Positions 22,801-33,219 of a DNA stretch of 64,000 bases are shown in pieces. Source of the DNA: Diphasiastrum complanatum. Lineage: Eukaryota; Streptophyta; Lycopodiopsida; Lycopodiales; Lycopodiaceae. The position numbers were made by a program, and so were the translations under genes. The stretch's first letter is position 1. Each line of letters starts with the position of its first letter. The DNA is taken from contig CM055111.1 of the NCBI GenBank assembly GCA_029204225.1, positions 19,380,642 to 19,444,641 of the forward strand, read 5' to 3'. Below the pieces are notes generated by a model. The model ran no database searches. It saw only the letters and a list, made by a program, of their open reading frames with translations, and was not told the origin of the DNA.

Positions 22801-24274
22801 AAAAAATAGAAAAAAACTAAAATTTCATGATACAAATTCTTACTTCAGTGTGGAGATTATGGCAAGAACTACAAATATACTATGTCTAGTATATAGTACT
22901 GCATAGCAACTAACCTCTTACAATCATTTCAAACACGTAGAATGAATATTTAGATCAACTATGATTCACAATATTAATCAAGTCACTAATACACTACGAA
23001 CCCATTCGTTAACTGTTATGGAAACTAGCATACATTGCAACCAAACATACTCCAATCGATAGGAAGTGCATACGAAAAATAACTGATTATGGAAAATGAC
23101 ATAGATGAAACGAACTAAAAATAGACAAAGCCATACCTATTTTGAGTGCATCTGCATGTAGTGGGAAAGCAAAGAAGTGCTAGTCATGAATGCTTCAATT
23201 GATTCTACTATGTTTGTCACTTTGCTTCTATCCTTTGCTAGGACAGAACTGCTCTCAACTAGAATAGCCATGAGGGCTCCCATTGACAATAAATCAGTGA
23301 GTTCTCCATGGTTGGTGATAGATCAGCTTTAGACAACAGCTGCAAGCTCCTTTTTCATGGTCGTGAAGGCTCAGTTAGCTGAGTCTCTGATTTGACAAGT
23401 AGCTTAGTGATGGCTTTCCTTCATATCTAATACTCATAGGCGTAGTGAAGGCTTGCAAAGTAGTAGTAGCGATGGTCAGATGTATTCTAGAGGTAGCGAT
23501 GTTAATAATCACATCTCTCAACTCTCTTTTGGAAATCAACAATGATCCTTCAGTACTTTGGAAGTCAACGTTCAATTCCTCAGCGGCTATAATGTGATTG
23601 AATGGTTAGATGGCTCACTCATCTGGCAGCGATGCTAGGCCAGCTCTCCAAATCTTGCAAAGAAAACTGGGTTCTAGCTCATAGAACAGAGATAATTAAG
23701 CACTCCATAGCCAAAATATCTCAAGCTTCCAACGGAGATAGTGAGTCAATGGCACTCTTCAAAGTTCATTTTGAGTTCTGATTTTCAACAGAAATACCAT
23801 CATACTGAATATGCTTACATGTATCAGGCAATGATATGATCTTCATTCAAACCTCAAGAGCTCTTAGTCTCACACTATTTCACAAAGAACATAACATTAA
23901 ATCTAAACCCTATAATATACAAAGAACATAACATTAAATCAAACTCTTCTATCTATATTTTTCTTGTTCTTCTGTCTCCCACACACATCCTTCTCTTCCT
24001 CTCTCATTCGCTCACGATCATAAATCACTAAGACACAGATTTGTGTTTCACTACACAAAATATACAATACAAGGAAGATAATGTACAAGAAAAGGTCACA
24101 AAGAAACAAATCTTAGTTGCACATAACAAAACAAAAGAATAATATGTGGAATGAGACAAATGGAATCGATAGAATTGAGAAGAAGCACCAAAAGCCGATC
24201 TCCAACAATCTCCTTCAAGAATAAAAAATAAGAAGACCCTAGAAAAATGACGTGGCTTTGAGAATTCACTCATG

Positions 24275-24535
24275 GAGGTTGGATTCCGACATCTGTATTA
24301 TTCGTCGGAATCCGACGTCCGCTTTATGCTTGTTTTTTTATGCACAGACAGGTGATGTCATCCATTTAAAAAGTTGCAGTCTCTGAAATGGGATGTCGGA
24401 TTCCGACATTTTTATTGTATGTCAAAGTCCGACGTCCGCAAAAAAAAATTCTAGCAAAACTTTTTATTCAGGCAATTGTTTTTTTTTTTGTGTCGGATTC
24501 CGACAGATTATGAATTTTTTTTTAATCTGTCGAAA
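24275..24535. repeat. Right subterminal repeat block of the CACTA-like element
   Basis: Contains GTCGGAATCCGACGTC, TGTCGGATTCCGACA (twice) and CCGACGTCCGC, the same words as the left block. Spacing between copies is 60-110 bases. Confidence 0.75.
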
Positions 24536-24589
24536 CCTTGTGTTGAAAATCACACATTTTGTTGTTGTGTAGTTGCTCAAATAAGAACT

Positions 24590-25190
24590 GCACTTTTTTT
24601 ATTTTACAGCCCTCTTCACCAAAGGAAGGAAGAAGAACAAGAACAAATCCAGATCGACAAGACAAAATTCTAGAATCAACAATCTTTTTCCTATGATCAC
24701 GGCCACAAACCAAGCCATACAGCCAACAAATGCTGGTTCAATCCAGCAATACCTTGCATGCATTGCAAGAAGAAGGGGCACTCTGCATACGATTGCATAT
24801 TCAACCCAATAAGAAAGAACAAGACTGCAAGCAAATGTTGTAGAGTCATCCAAGGATGCATATAGAGGTGATGAAGCCTTCACAATATTTGGTGAAGCTT
24901 CAACGAGCTACACTGAACAAGAAGATCTTGATCAACTTCAGAGAACTCGAAAATAATAGAGCAGTGATTCTAGGTGATGAGAGAAGACACGATGTCAAAG
25001 GCATCGGGACTCTACAACTATAAACATTGTCAGGTCAAGTAGAGTTGCCAGGAGCACTCTACGTGTCTTCACTAAAAAAAAATCTGTTATCAGTCTCCAA
25101 GATAGCAGATCTTGGTATTCGAATTTTGTTCAATGGCAATACCTCTGATAGCATATTAAATTATTAGAGAATGACGATCAGCTCTGGCAC
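24590..25190 (+). pseudogene. gag: Copia F gag zinc knuckle and protease remnant
   Basis: CMHCKKKGHSAYDC at 24755-24796 is a perfect CX2CX4HX4C zinc knuckle, preceded by a second, mutated one (HKPSHTANKCW). Downstream, VILGDERRHDVKGIGTLQL and LPGALYVSSLKKNLLSVSKI are the later part of the copia protease region, but the catalytic Asp-Ser-Gly block that should lie between about 24850 and 24920 is missing or unrecognisable. Several stops break the frame. Confidence 0.8.
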
Positions 25191-26030
25191 AGAAGAATGT
25201 ATCATTTGAACATGAGGAGCCTGTATGAAATGTGTAAGAAGGACATAGTCATAGGTCTAATGATATCAAGATTCGATACTGAGTTTTGCAAAGCCTGTCA
25301 GAAAGGCAAACAACAGCGGAATCAATTCACACATGAGGGAAGAAGAGCCAAGGAAGTTCTTGAGCTCGTCCACTTAGATGTCTGTTGGACTGATGTAAAT
25401 GGATACGCCCTCGGGATCAAGGTATTTCCTAACATTCATAGATGACTACAACTAAATGACTACGATCTACTACCTAAAGAATAAATTTGAAGTGTTTGAT
25501 TCCTTCAAGAAGTTTGTGGCATTTGTAGAGCGACACACCTCAAAGAAGATTCAAATTATCAGATCTGACAATGGAGGTGAGTACAAGAGTAAAGAATTTT
25601 CAAGATTCTACCAAGAACAAGGGATCGAGCATCAGTTCACTCCTGCGTACACACCAGAATATAATGGTGTCGCGGAGAGAAGAAACATGACGCTAGTCGA
25701 AGGAGCCAGATGCATGATGGCACAAGCTCAATTGCCAAGTCAATATTGGGATGAGGCAATAGCAGCAACTGTACACCTGCAGAGCAGATCAACAATGACA
25801 ACGTTGGAAAATAAGACACCATACGAAATGTGGATAGATAGAAAGCTTGATCTCTCATACGTACGTGTGTTTGGATGTGCAGCAGACAAGCACATTTCAA
25901 AAGAGAAGAGAAGCAAGCTCGATGATAAATCAGAACAAACGATCATGGTCGGGTACTCAAACGGAACACAAGTGTACAAGCTCTACATCTTCACACTGCT
26001 GCCAATTCAAGAGGGAGATTGAGGATAGAC
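25183..26030 (+). pseudogene. pol: Copia F pre-integrase and integrase
   Basis: HRRMYHLNMRSLYEMCK and FCKACQKGKQQRNQF give the His-His-Cys-Cys zinc-binding module at 25190-25320. LVHLDVCW (25370), IIRSDNGGEY (25555) and EYNGVAERRN (25660) cover the three catalytic acidic residues of the DDE core. RVFGCAADKHI and MVGYSNGTQVYKLY mark the C-terminal part. A stop and frame change at 25441-25455 separate the zinc module from the core, and the frame changes again near 26020. Confidence 0.9.
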
Positions 26031-26149
26031 GACAAATTAGAATGTTGAGCCATAGACTCCAAAGCAGTAGGAAGTAGATGATCAACCCCACGAACAAGAA
26101 ACATTCAAGCAGTGACAAAACGAACCCATAAGGTCAACAAGACAAAGAA

Positions 26150-27130
26150 GACCTCCAGACCATTACGCTGACAATCTTCAGTGGAGCAAAGACACGAAAT
26201 TCGAGTACTTCAGCTTTGCTAAAGAGCCAACAACATATCAAGAAGCTATTCAAAGTCCAGAGGGAGAATTCTGGAAGCAGGCAATGTCATGGGAGATCGA
26301 GTCGATGAGGCAAAACGAGGCATGGACACTAGAGCCACTGCCAGAAAATAGAAAGATCGTTGACTGCAAGTGGGTGTACAAGAAGAAAATGAAATCAGAT
26401 GGCATCGTTGGCCATTACAAGGCAAGGCTTGTTGTGAAGGGCTACACTCAAAGATATGGTATTGATTATTTCAACACATATTCGTCGATGATCAAGATGA
26501 CAAGCATACGACTACTCCTTGCATATGCCACACAATACAATCTGGAAATACACTAGGTTGATGTGAAGACAGCCTTTTTCCACGGAGATCTAGAGGAAGA
26601 AATCTTCATGAAGCAGCCTCAAGGATTTCAAGACCCCGACAATTGACAATATGTCTGTCGGTTGGAAAGATGCATCTATGGTCTAAAACAAGCATTACAA
26701 GCTTGGTATTAGAAGCTCGATAGTCTCCTGAAGTCTCTAGACTTCAATCCTACACAACCGTACTGTAATGTCTACATGAAAAGTGTAGGAAAATATTTTG
26801 TGATACTAACTATTTTGGTGGATGATTCTCTTATGATAGGAAATTCCTTGATGCTGATCAAAGACACGAAGAGTCGGATTTCTAAAAATTATGAAATCAC
26901 AGATCTAGGAGAAACAACGAAATGCCTCGGGCTGAAAATCAGAAGAGATTGAATAAAAGGCAAAATGCACTTGAATCAGTCTAAATATGCCAAAAAGGTG
27001 CTCAAGCAATATCACATGATGGACTGCAAAGAAAAGGCCACACCAATGATAGCTGGAGCCAAGCTGACGAAGCAGGATTACCCAAAAACGGAAGAAAAAA
27101 ATAGAAGATGACAGGTATACCTTACCAAAA
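26150..27130 (+). pseudogene. pol: Copia F reverse transcriptase
   Basis: SWEIESMRQNEAWTLEPLPE, DCKWVYKKKMKSDGIVGHYK and ARLVVKGYTQRYGIDYFNTY (26284-26490) are the RT N-terminus. VDVKTAFFHGDLEEEIFMKQ (26560) and CIYGLKQALQAWY (26675) are fingers and palm blocks. The catalytic YVDD is changed to LVDD (ILVDDSLMIGN, about 26810). Stops occur at 26556, 26645, 26710 and 26950. Confidence 0.9.
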
Positions 27131-27796
27131 CTAATTGGTAGTCTGATGTACCTCACAATTTCTACTAGACCCGATCCAGCTTTCTCTGTTTATGCGTTAA
27201 GCAAATTCTGTTCCAATCCTAGCATGGCACATTGGCAAGTGGCAAAACGAATCTTACAATAAGGGTACCCAAAATATGGGATTAGCCTACAGAGCAAAAA
27301 GTGAAAGAAAATGATTCAAGCTGCACCACTACAATGATGCAAGCTGGGCGAGCTGCAAAGATGACAACAAGTCCATAACTAGAGGATGTACCATAACGTG
27401 CGGAGCTGCAATCAGCTGGATATGCAAAAAGAAAACCTTGATAGCTCAATCTTCTTGCAAAGCTGAATACATCACAGCTTCAAAGGTGGCGAATGAGGTA
27501 GTTTGGTTGTAGATGATGCTGGAGGGGTAGCACAAGGAGGACCATGCACGATGATGATGGACTCTTGGAGTGCCATTTATCTGTCCCAAGATCCTACCTT
27601 CAATTCAAAAAAAAAACACATACCTCTGAAGTATCATCACATTCGAGATTTGATCTCGAAATGAGAGATCCATCTCCAGTACATAAAGTCTGAAGACATG
27701 ATTGCAGATCTACTCACGAAGCTGCTCGACAAGCCACTCTTTGCCGAGCAAAGAAACACAATCGAATTAAACGTGCAAAGCTGCAAGGTTCAAGAG
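27131..27796 (+). pseudogene. pol: Copia F RNase H, heavily decayed
   Basis: Broken frames show the GSLMYLT and TRPD region near 27140, KSITRG near 27370, SWICKKKTLIAQSSCKAEYI near 27415 and HLQYIKSEDMIADLLTK near 27675-27720. At least three frameshifts are needed to read it. The enzyme cannot be made. Confidence 0.75.
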
Positions 27797-27800
27797 GGAG
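27792..27800 (+). promoter_or_regulatory. Polypurine tract of copia F
   Basis: AAGAGGGAG sits directly before the LTR start TGTCAAAAATGG, the expected place for plus-strand DNA priming. Confidence 0.8.
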
Positions 27801-28540
27801 TGTCAAAAATGGTGAACTCTTGCAACTTGGTCGCGATGCGAAGCAAGGCGACATGAACAATTCACGAAAGTCAATGAGTCTTGACTCAAAGGTCAAACGA
27901 TTTGTGAAGGTCAAATAATTTGCAAAAGTCAACGTACCTTGACTCGAAGGTCGAATGATTTGCAAACAATTCGCGAAAATCAAACATGCCTCCTGGACTG
28001 CAAAAACCGCAAAGCCTATGGCAAATGAAAAGAAACGAAAAGCAATCTTTTACACTGCAAGCTGACAGCTCAATGGGCTTGGAGTCTTAAACTTCATGTC
28101 CAGCTGAAACGACTAGCAATAACGGAGAGTAACTAATTAGTTGATTAGTGTTAACTACTCTTGTAAATCTCTATTTAGCTATCTTGTAAACTCCACACAG
28201 TGGAGATCTAAACTATTTTTCTAGATCAAAATAGATTAGGGCAAGATACAGAGAACGTGCATGAGTAGAGCAGAAAAGAAAAAGACTAAAAACAAAATAG
28301 TTTGCCAATGAGCAGAATACAGCAGAAGAGCAGAGCGTCAGGCGGCCAACGAGCAAGACATTGACGATCTCGCTCTAATAATCAGACTGATAATTTAATT
28401 GCTCTATTTCGTGCATCTCCTTATCTAAAGCTGTCATGATTGCTAGAATGAAATTTGTTCTGTGATGTGTAGTTGCGTGTCTAGGTTCCTGCGAGATTCT
28501 GCACAAAAGAAAATTCATAGAAACAAAATCGTTCGCGACA
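27801..28540 (+). mobile_element. 3' LTR of copia F
   Basis: Starts TGTCAAAAATGG after the polypurine tract and ends GTTCGCGACA, 740 bases. The minus-strand LTR at 21377-22092 is its homologue. The flank after it (ATGAA) does not match the reverse complement of the flank outside the other LTR (AATAT), so no shared target duplication is seen. Confidence 0.85.
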
Positions 28541-29122
28541 ATGAATCGAAACTATTTTTGACAAATATAGCCTTGAGAATAGGCACTGCTATACTAAATG
28601 TAGTAGATCCGTCTATTCCGACGGCCATTCCGACCCATGTATACCTTTTTCCAGTCGCTCGTAAATTCAGTGCCTCCTATGCTTTAATCAAAATCAGCAA
28701 AAGAAAATGAGGAGTCTAAAAAACTTGCAAAACCAAAGGTTTAATCACAATGTTCCAAATACTAGAGTGTGAGATGGAGACTAAGAAGAGAGAGATTACA
28801 TGACATCCAACACTTACCAGAGCTCCATCTTCCATCTTACATCTTTTCTCTTGTCACCTACACAAACATGCCAACACAATGGAATTAGTTAGAATCCAAT
28901 GACAAACAAAAAAAGAGTTTGTGTTCTTGAGAGCACCATTTCTTACCATTTTATTTTACAAGGAGGAGAACTAAAGAAGCACAATCAAGAGGAGCAAGAG
29001 CAGGAGGACAAAGAAGAAGTGCAAAAGCAAGAGCAAGAGCAATAATCAAGAGTGAGGGAGAGGAGGGATTAAACAACCAAAGGAGTAGAAAAGGTAGGTA
29101 CGTCCCTGGATACCATCACCAA
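28541..29122. other. Spacer with a purine-rich stretch, no gene seen
   Basis: No domain is recognised. From about 28960 to 29060 the plus strand is almost entirely purine, with repeated AAGAGCAAGAGCA words. Confidence 0.5.
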
Positions 29123-29438
29123 CTCCATTTACAAAAAGGCCGCAGGAAGGGACACAGATTTCAAAATTTGTGAGCATATGTATGGGCATCGGTATAACCC
29201 ACAATTTAGCTTTAGTATTCTGAGGCCTGTTCCGAGGTCTATTCTGAGGCCCTCACTAAGTGCTGAAATCCCACATATCCCTAAGTTTCCATTTGATATC
29301 CCACATCTTGCAATGCATGTCAGCTTTTGAAAAATCATGCTTCGAAAACCTTCAACTCAAAAATGTTGCATTCTAAAATCATACAACTATGAAAGATTGC
29401 CGGTTATTATAGTTCCTAGCCTTGTTAAAGAACATGTA
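29123..29438 (-). repeat. 316-bp dispersed repeat, copy 2, interrupted by copia G
   Basis: Reverse complement of 5984-6299 with scattered substitutions. Homology ends at the base where the copia G 3' LTR begins (29439), so the retrotransposon inserted at or next to the end of this repeat. Confidence 0.85.
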
Positions 29439-30086
29439 TGTCAAATTTCAGAGTTTAAGGACTGAATTTGATCTACAAATGATCACAAAGGATGACTGGT
29501 AACTTGAGATCTTGATCTATATCAAGACTAGCTTCCAAATCTAGCTTCTACTTGACAATCTTTGTGATTCCAAGCAAGAACAATCAAATAATGATGACCC
29601 ATGGCTTCACACATGTTAAGTACAGCTATTGTATGGCCTGCTAATAGAGAAATAGTTTACTAATGATTTACTAAGCATTCATCCACAAAGAAAGTGCTTA
29701 AGAGAGTGAAAACACCAAGATTGCTTCGCAAACCAAGATTTCTCATCATTAGGTTCACAATGGATCCATCATGGATCAAGTACACAATCATCATAATCTC
29801 TCTCCAAGCTGCATCCAGCCTGTGTGGGACAGCTCATTGTACTTATCCACATCCAGTTTGGATAAGATCTATCAAGTTTGCCACATCATCCATTGGTGGT
29901 TTGTGTTGATCTTCTAGATTCCTACAATCTAGGACCTAACTTCTATAATTTAGTAGATGTCATATTTGACTCAAATTAAAGCTAATCAAAATGGATCTGA
30001 ATATTACAAGTGTCATTTCACACGTGTGGATCCACATAGATGTCAAAATACATCAAAAACCATGTGAAAATTGCTAATTTCTATCA
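29439..30086 (-). mobile_element. 3' LTR of copia G (648 bp)
   Basis: On the minus strand it starts TGATAGAAATTAGC at 30086, after a TGAGGAG purine run, and ends TTTGACA at 29439. It is the same length as the other LTR (34865-35512) and matches it with scattered substitutions. The downstream limit is confirmed by homology of the flank with the unoccupied repeat at 5984-6299. Confidence 0.9.
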
Positions 30087-30340
30087 CTCCTCAATTTTTA
30101 CATGATACAACTATAGTACATCTATCTACAACTCCTAAAGCTGATCTTAACTTGATAAATGAAGCCTTTGGCAAGGCTTTATTGAGTAATCAGCAAGGCA
30201 ACCTCTTGAAGACACATGATGTATCTTGATCTCCTTTGCTTGAACCTTTTCCCTCACAAAATGGTGAGCAATCTCTATGTGTTTGCTCCTCACATGGAAT
30301 GTGGGATTGGTTGTTAATGCTTGGCTTGATTGGTTGTCAC
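30087..30340 (-). pseudogene. pol: Copia G RNase H, C-terminal end
   Basis: The minus strand encodes YCDNQSSQALTTNPTFH, RSKHIEIAHHFVREKVQAKE and HHVSSRGCLADYSIKPCQ. The final LLTKALPKA block is frameshifted by loss of one base near 30190, compared with the equivalent copy at 35513-35775. Confidence 0.85.
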
Positions 30341-30670
30341 AATATATCTCGGAGGTCTTAAATCTGAGAACCCATCCACCATGCGAGGACTCATGTGGAT
30401 GCTGCTTTAATGACGCTACAAAAAATGACCCTACTCGTTAGCATTCTCGGACTCTATCCTGGACATGGTAGTCGGGCACGAGGTATACTCCTTCATGGAT
30501 GCTTATTCAGGGTATCGTCAAATCTTCATCGCGCAAGAGGACCGCTATAAAATCCTAGTATTGAAAACTTCAAAGTGTGCTTGTAAGTGAGGAAAGTAGA
30601 ATGCTTCATATCAAAAGTAGGATGAGTTCCTTATCTTTGAATGATGGTGATGAAAAAGCTAACTTGAACC
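30341..30670 (+). other. Composite filler: gypsy RT piece plus copia gag piece
   Basis: This plus-strand block interrupts the minus-strand RNase H of copia G. Its first part, to about 30563, encodes SILDMVVGHEVYSFMDAYSG and YRQIFIAQEDRYKIL, the core palm region of a gypsy RT. Its second part (30564-30670) encodes KLQSVLVSEESRMLHIKSRM and SLNDGDEKAN, which parallels the gag of copia G itself (KLHNVLLAEESRILHVKQRI). The matching RNase H segment of copia G is lost. The two sources joined end to end look like filler DNA copied during break repair. Confidence 0.7.
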
Positions 30671-30980
30671 ATAAGATCTCCTTTGTTGTAGATGTTAGTG
30701 CCTTGTATTCTGACTTGGTTGAAGATAGAGAAATAGTATCTTGCCTTAAGGGCATATTCGGATGCTGATTTTGTAGGTGATAAGATGGATAGGAAGTCCA
30801 CAAGTGCTTTGTTACCTTTCTTTGCAATGACATAGTGTCAAAGTTCTTGGTGGCCGAGATGTACCTCAACACCCTTTTTGTATTTTTCCAATCACAAGCC
30901 AATGGATTTTGCATAGATTGGCTTAGTTTGCCCACACTATAACTTAGATCAGGCCTAGTTATAGTAAGATAGATCAAGGA
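30671..30980 (-). pseudogene. pol: Copia G RNase H, N-terminal half
   Basis: The minus strand reads MIYLTITRPDLSYSVGKLSQ, LACDWKNTKRVLRYISATKN and ISLSSTKSEYKALTSTTKEI, the first half of the domain. A frame change near 30830 breaks it. It stops at TKEILWF, where the composite insertion begins. Confidence 0.85.
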
Positions 30981-31822
30981 GCTACAAGTCTTCTATATAA
31001 TCTGATGTCCTCAAAGGATGCTTCATCATCACTATTAGAAACTTTTACATTTTGCTCCATAGGAGTTTCTACTCCTTTACAATCTTTCATTTCAATTTTT
31101 CCTAAAATAGAAGAAGCATATTTGGATTGACAAATAGAACTAAAATCTTTGCCTCTTGAAACTTCTATTCCTAATATGAAATGAAGATTACCAAGATCCA
31201 CCATCTTAAACTCTTTAGACAATGCTACTTTCACTTCTTGTATACCATCATGATCATTTCTACTAAGGATAATGTCATCTACATACAAAATGAGAATGAT
31301 GATTTTATCATCATTGAATCTTAAGTACAAAGAAGGATCATAAGCACTTATAACAAATTTAACAGAGTTCAAGAAAGTATTCAACCTAGAGTACCAAGCT
31401 CTAGGTGCTTGCTTAAGCCCATAAAGGCTTATTAGCAATAAACACACTTTTTCCTCTTGATCTTCTTTGATGAAGCCCTCGGGTTGCCTCATGAAAATGA
31501 GAAATGCATTAGTCACATCAAGTTGGAATAGAGGCCAAGAGATTATCAACCTTATGGAAACTAGTTTAGCAATAAGAGCAAAAGTTTCATCAAAATCTAC
31601 CCCCTTGGTTTGCAAGAACCCCTTTGCCACTATCCTTGCCTTGTGTTTCTTGATGCTCCCATCTTGATTATACTTCAATCTATAGATCCACTTGCACTCA
31701 AGTGGTTTTCTTCCAAGAGGAAAATCCACAAGCTTCCATGTATGATTCTCCATAAGAGCATCATACTCCTTTTGCATGGCATCCCTACTCCATAGCCTCT
31801 TCAAAGCAACTCGGCTCATCAA
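30974..31822 (-). pseudogene. pol: Copia G reverse transcriptase
   Basis: An open frame of 282 residues on the minus strand. In order it shows the KEYDALMENHTWKLVDFPLG N-terminus, ECKWIYRLKYNQDG, KARIVAKGFLQTKGVDFDET, FQLDVTNAFL, YMRQPEGF-like MRQPEGFIKE, SLYGLKQAPRAWY, the catalytic LYVDDIILSRN (about 31260-31290), LGNLHFILGIEVSRG and CQSKYASSILGKIEMKDCKG. All RT blocks are present, including the YVDD aspartates, so this is the best-preserved enzyme segment of the element. The neighbouring frames are broken. It synthesises cDNA from the element RNA in intact relatives. Confidence 0.95.
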
Positions 31823-32615
31823 ACATAGACGTTAGAAAAGTGTAAGAGGTAAGTGAATGAAAATCTTCCCTTTGTTCACCTTTGTCAACATAGCTGAGCC
31901 TAGATGGCTTGGCCTTCCTTCTTGTAGACCTCCTTGGAGTCCTCGAATCTTGAGGTGGATCCTCAAGATCTTGATAACATGTAGGCTCCTCCTCAAATCT
32001 TGCAATATCCTTGACATAAGATGGATTAGAAGCTTTTTCATTTAACTTGTAGTAGTTACCTTCATCAAAAGTAACATCTCTACTCACTAAAATCTTTTTA
32101 ATGATTGGATTATAGACTCTATATCCTTTGCTATTTTCAGCATAATCAACAAAGATCCCTTTTATAGAGATTGGATCATCCTTTTTACTTGTATCTAATG
32201 CTTGAAAAACATAGCAAGTAGATCCGAAAATTCTTAGTTCTTTAAGATTTGGCTTTTCACAAAATAGAGCCTCATAAGATGTTATGCCTCCAATGGGCTT
32301 ACTTGGAAATCTATCACACAAATAAGTTGCACAAATAATAGCCCCAAAAATACTTAGGTAGAGATGCATCTAGCCTTAAAGCCTTTGTACACTTAGGTAG
32401 AGATGCATCTAGCCTTAAAGCCTTTGCACACTCACAAAGTGTTCTATTCATTCTCTCAGCTATACATTTTGTTGAGGACTATGAGTACATGTAAGCTCTC
32501 TTTTAATGCCATTGGATTTACAAAACTTTATCATCTTGGTGGAGATATACTGTTCACCATTATCACTCCTCAATACTTTAATTCTACCAATCAAGTTGAT
32601 TTTCAACTAGAGTTT
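31785..32615 (-). pseudogene. pol: Copia G integrase core end, C-terminus and linker
   Basis: From about 32575 the minus strand encodes VLRSDNGEQYIS, then SPQQN with a one-base loss before AERMNRTLC, so the third catalytic Glu is out of frame with the second Asp. From 32369 the frame runs FGAIICATYLCDRFPSKPIG, LKELRIFGSTCYVFQ and FVDYAENSKGYRVYNP, then RDVTFDEGNYYKLNEKA, and the linker PSRLSYVDKGEQ. A perfect 39-base tandem duplication lies at 32352-32429. Confidence 0.9.
32352..32429. repeat. 39-bp tandem duplication in copia G integrase
   Basis: The 39-base unit beginning ACTTAGGTAGAGATGCATC occurs twice in a row (32352-32390 and 32391-32429), differing only near its end. Thirteen codons long, it keeps frame but repeats an integrase segment, so it post-dates the active element. 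Confidence 0.9.
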
Positions 32616-33219
32616 TGAACTTAACAAAAGCTTCAAACACTTTACTTTTGGAATCCAAAAATTTGATCCAAGTGTATCTAGAGTAATCATCAATAAAAGA
32701 TACATACATAGATGCACCTCCATTAGATTCTTGAGAAAAAGAATGCACATTACTATGAATGAGATCTAATGCTTTTGTAGATCTAGTGGAAGAATTAACA
32801 AAAGGTAGCTTGTGTCCCTTTGAGAGGCTACAAGCTTCACATCTTTTTTCACACTTTGAGAGTGTCATTGGAAGGCCGAGAGCAAGATCCTTGGTGCATA
32901 GCATCTCCATTGATCTGAAGTTGGGATGGCCCAACCTCTTATGCCAAAGCTCCACTTGATTGAGCTCCTCCTTCACCATGTTCACACTTCCAAGAAAAAC
33001 ATTAGAATCTAGCTTGAAAAGCCTTCCTTGCTTGAATCCCTTTACAATGCAAGTATCATTCGTCATTATGGAGTAAACACCTTGCTTAAAATGGACATCT
33101 AAACCATCATCCATCAATTGTCCTACACTTAACAAGTTTTTAGTGAGTGTAAGAACATAGAGTACATTATCAGGATCTACTCTTTTAGAGGATCCAAGAC
33201 TTAAGGGAATAGTTCCCAC
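32584..33219 (-). pseudogene. pol: Copia G protease end, pre-integrase and integrase start
   Basis: On the minus strand, VLYVLTLTKNLLSVGQLMDD is the end of the protease region. ELWHKRLGHPNFRSMEMLC and KRCEACSLSKGHKLPF give the His-His-Cys-Cys zinc module. VSFIDDYSRYTWIKFLDSKS starts the integrase core with its first catalytic Asp region. The frame is lost near 32590, just before the second Asp block. Confidence 0.9.

Larger units (their letters stand above)
22278..24572. mobile_element. Small non-autonomous CACTA-like element
   Basis: The left end begins CACTACAAGAATTGCC, close to plant CACTA termini (CACTACAAGAAAA). Both ends carry clustered quasi-palindromic GTCGGAATCCGAC and GACGTC words at 22310-22800 and 24275-24535, which resemble subterminal transposase-binding repeats. 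The right end reads, as reverse complement, CTACACAACAACAAAATG, so the terminal bases there are altered and no 3-base duplication is evident. The interior (22.8-24.2 kb) has no recognisable transposase. It is about 2.3 kb long and lies between two opposed halves of a copia family. Confidence 0.6.
24580..28540 (+). mobile_element. Copia F, plus-strand half: gag zinc knuckle to 3' LTR
   Basis: Runs from the end of gag through pre-integrase, integrase, RT and RNase H to a polypurine tract and a 740-base LTR. The start of gag, the primer site and the 5' LTR are missing here, and the matching pieces lie inverted at 20640-22092. Many stops show it is dead. Confidence 0.85.

Noticed and set aside
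22451-22906. Lys/Phe-rich proteins on both strands
   Set aside because: They translate T-rich runs and GACGTC repeats of the CACTA-like element in several frames, with no domain.
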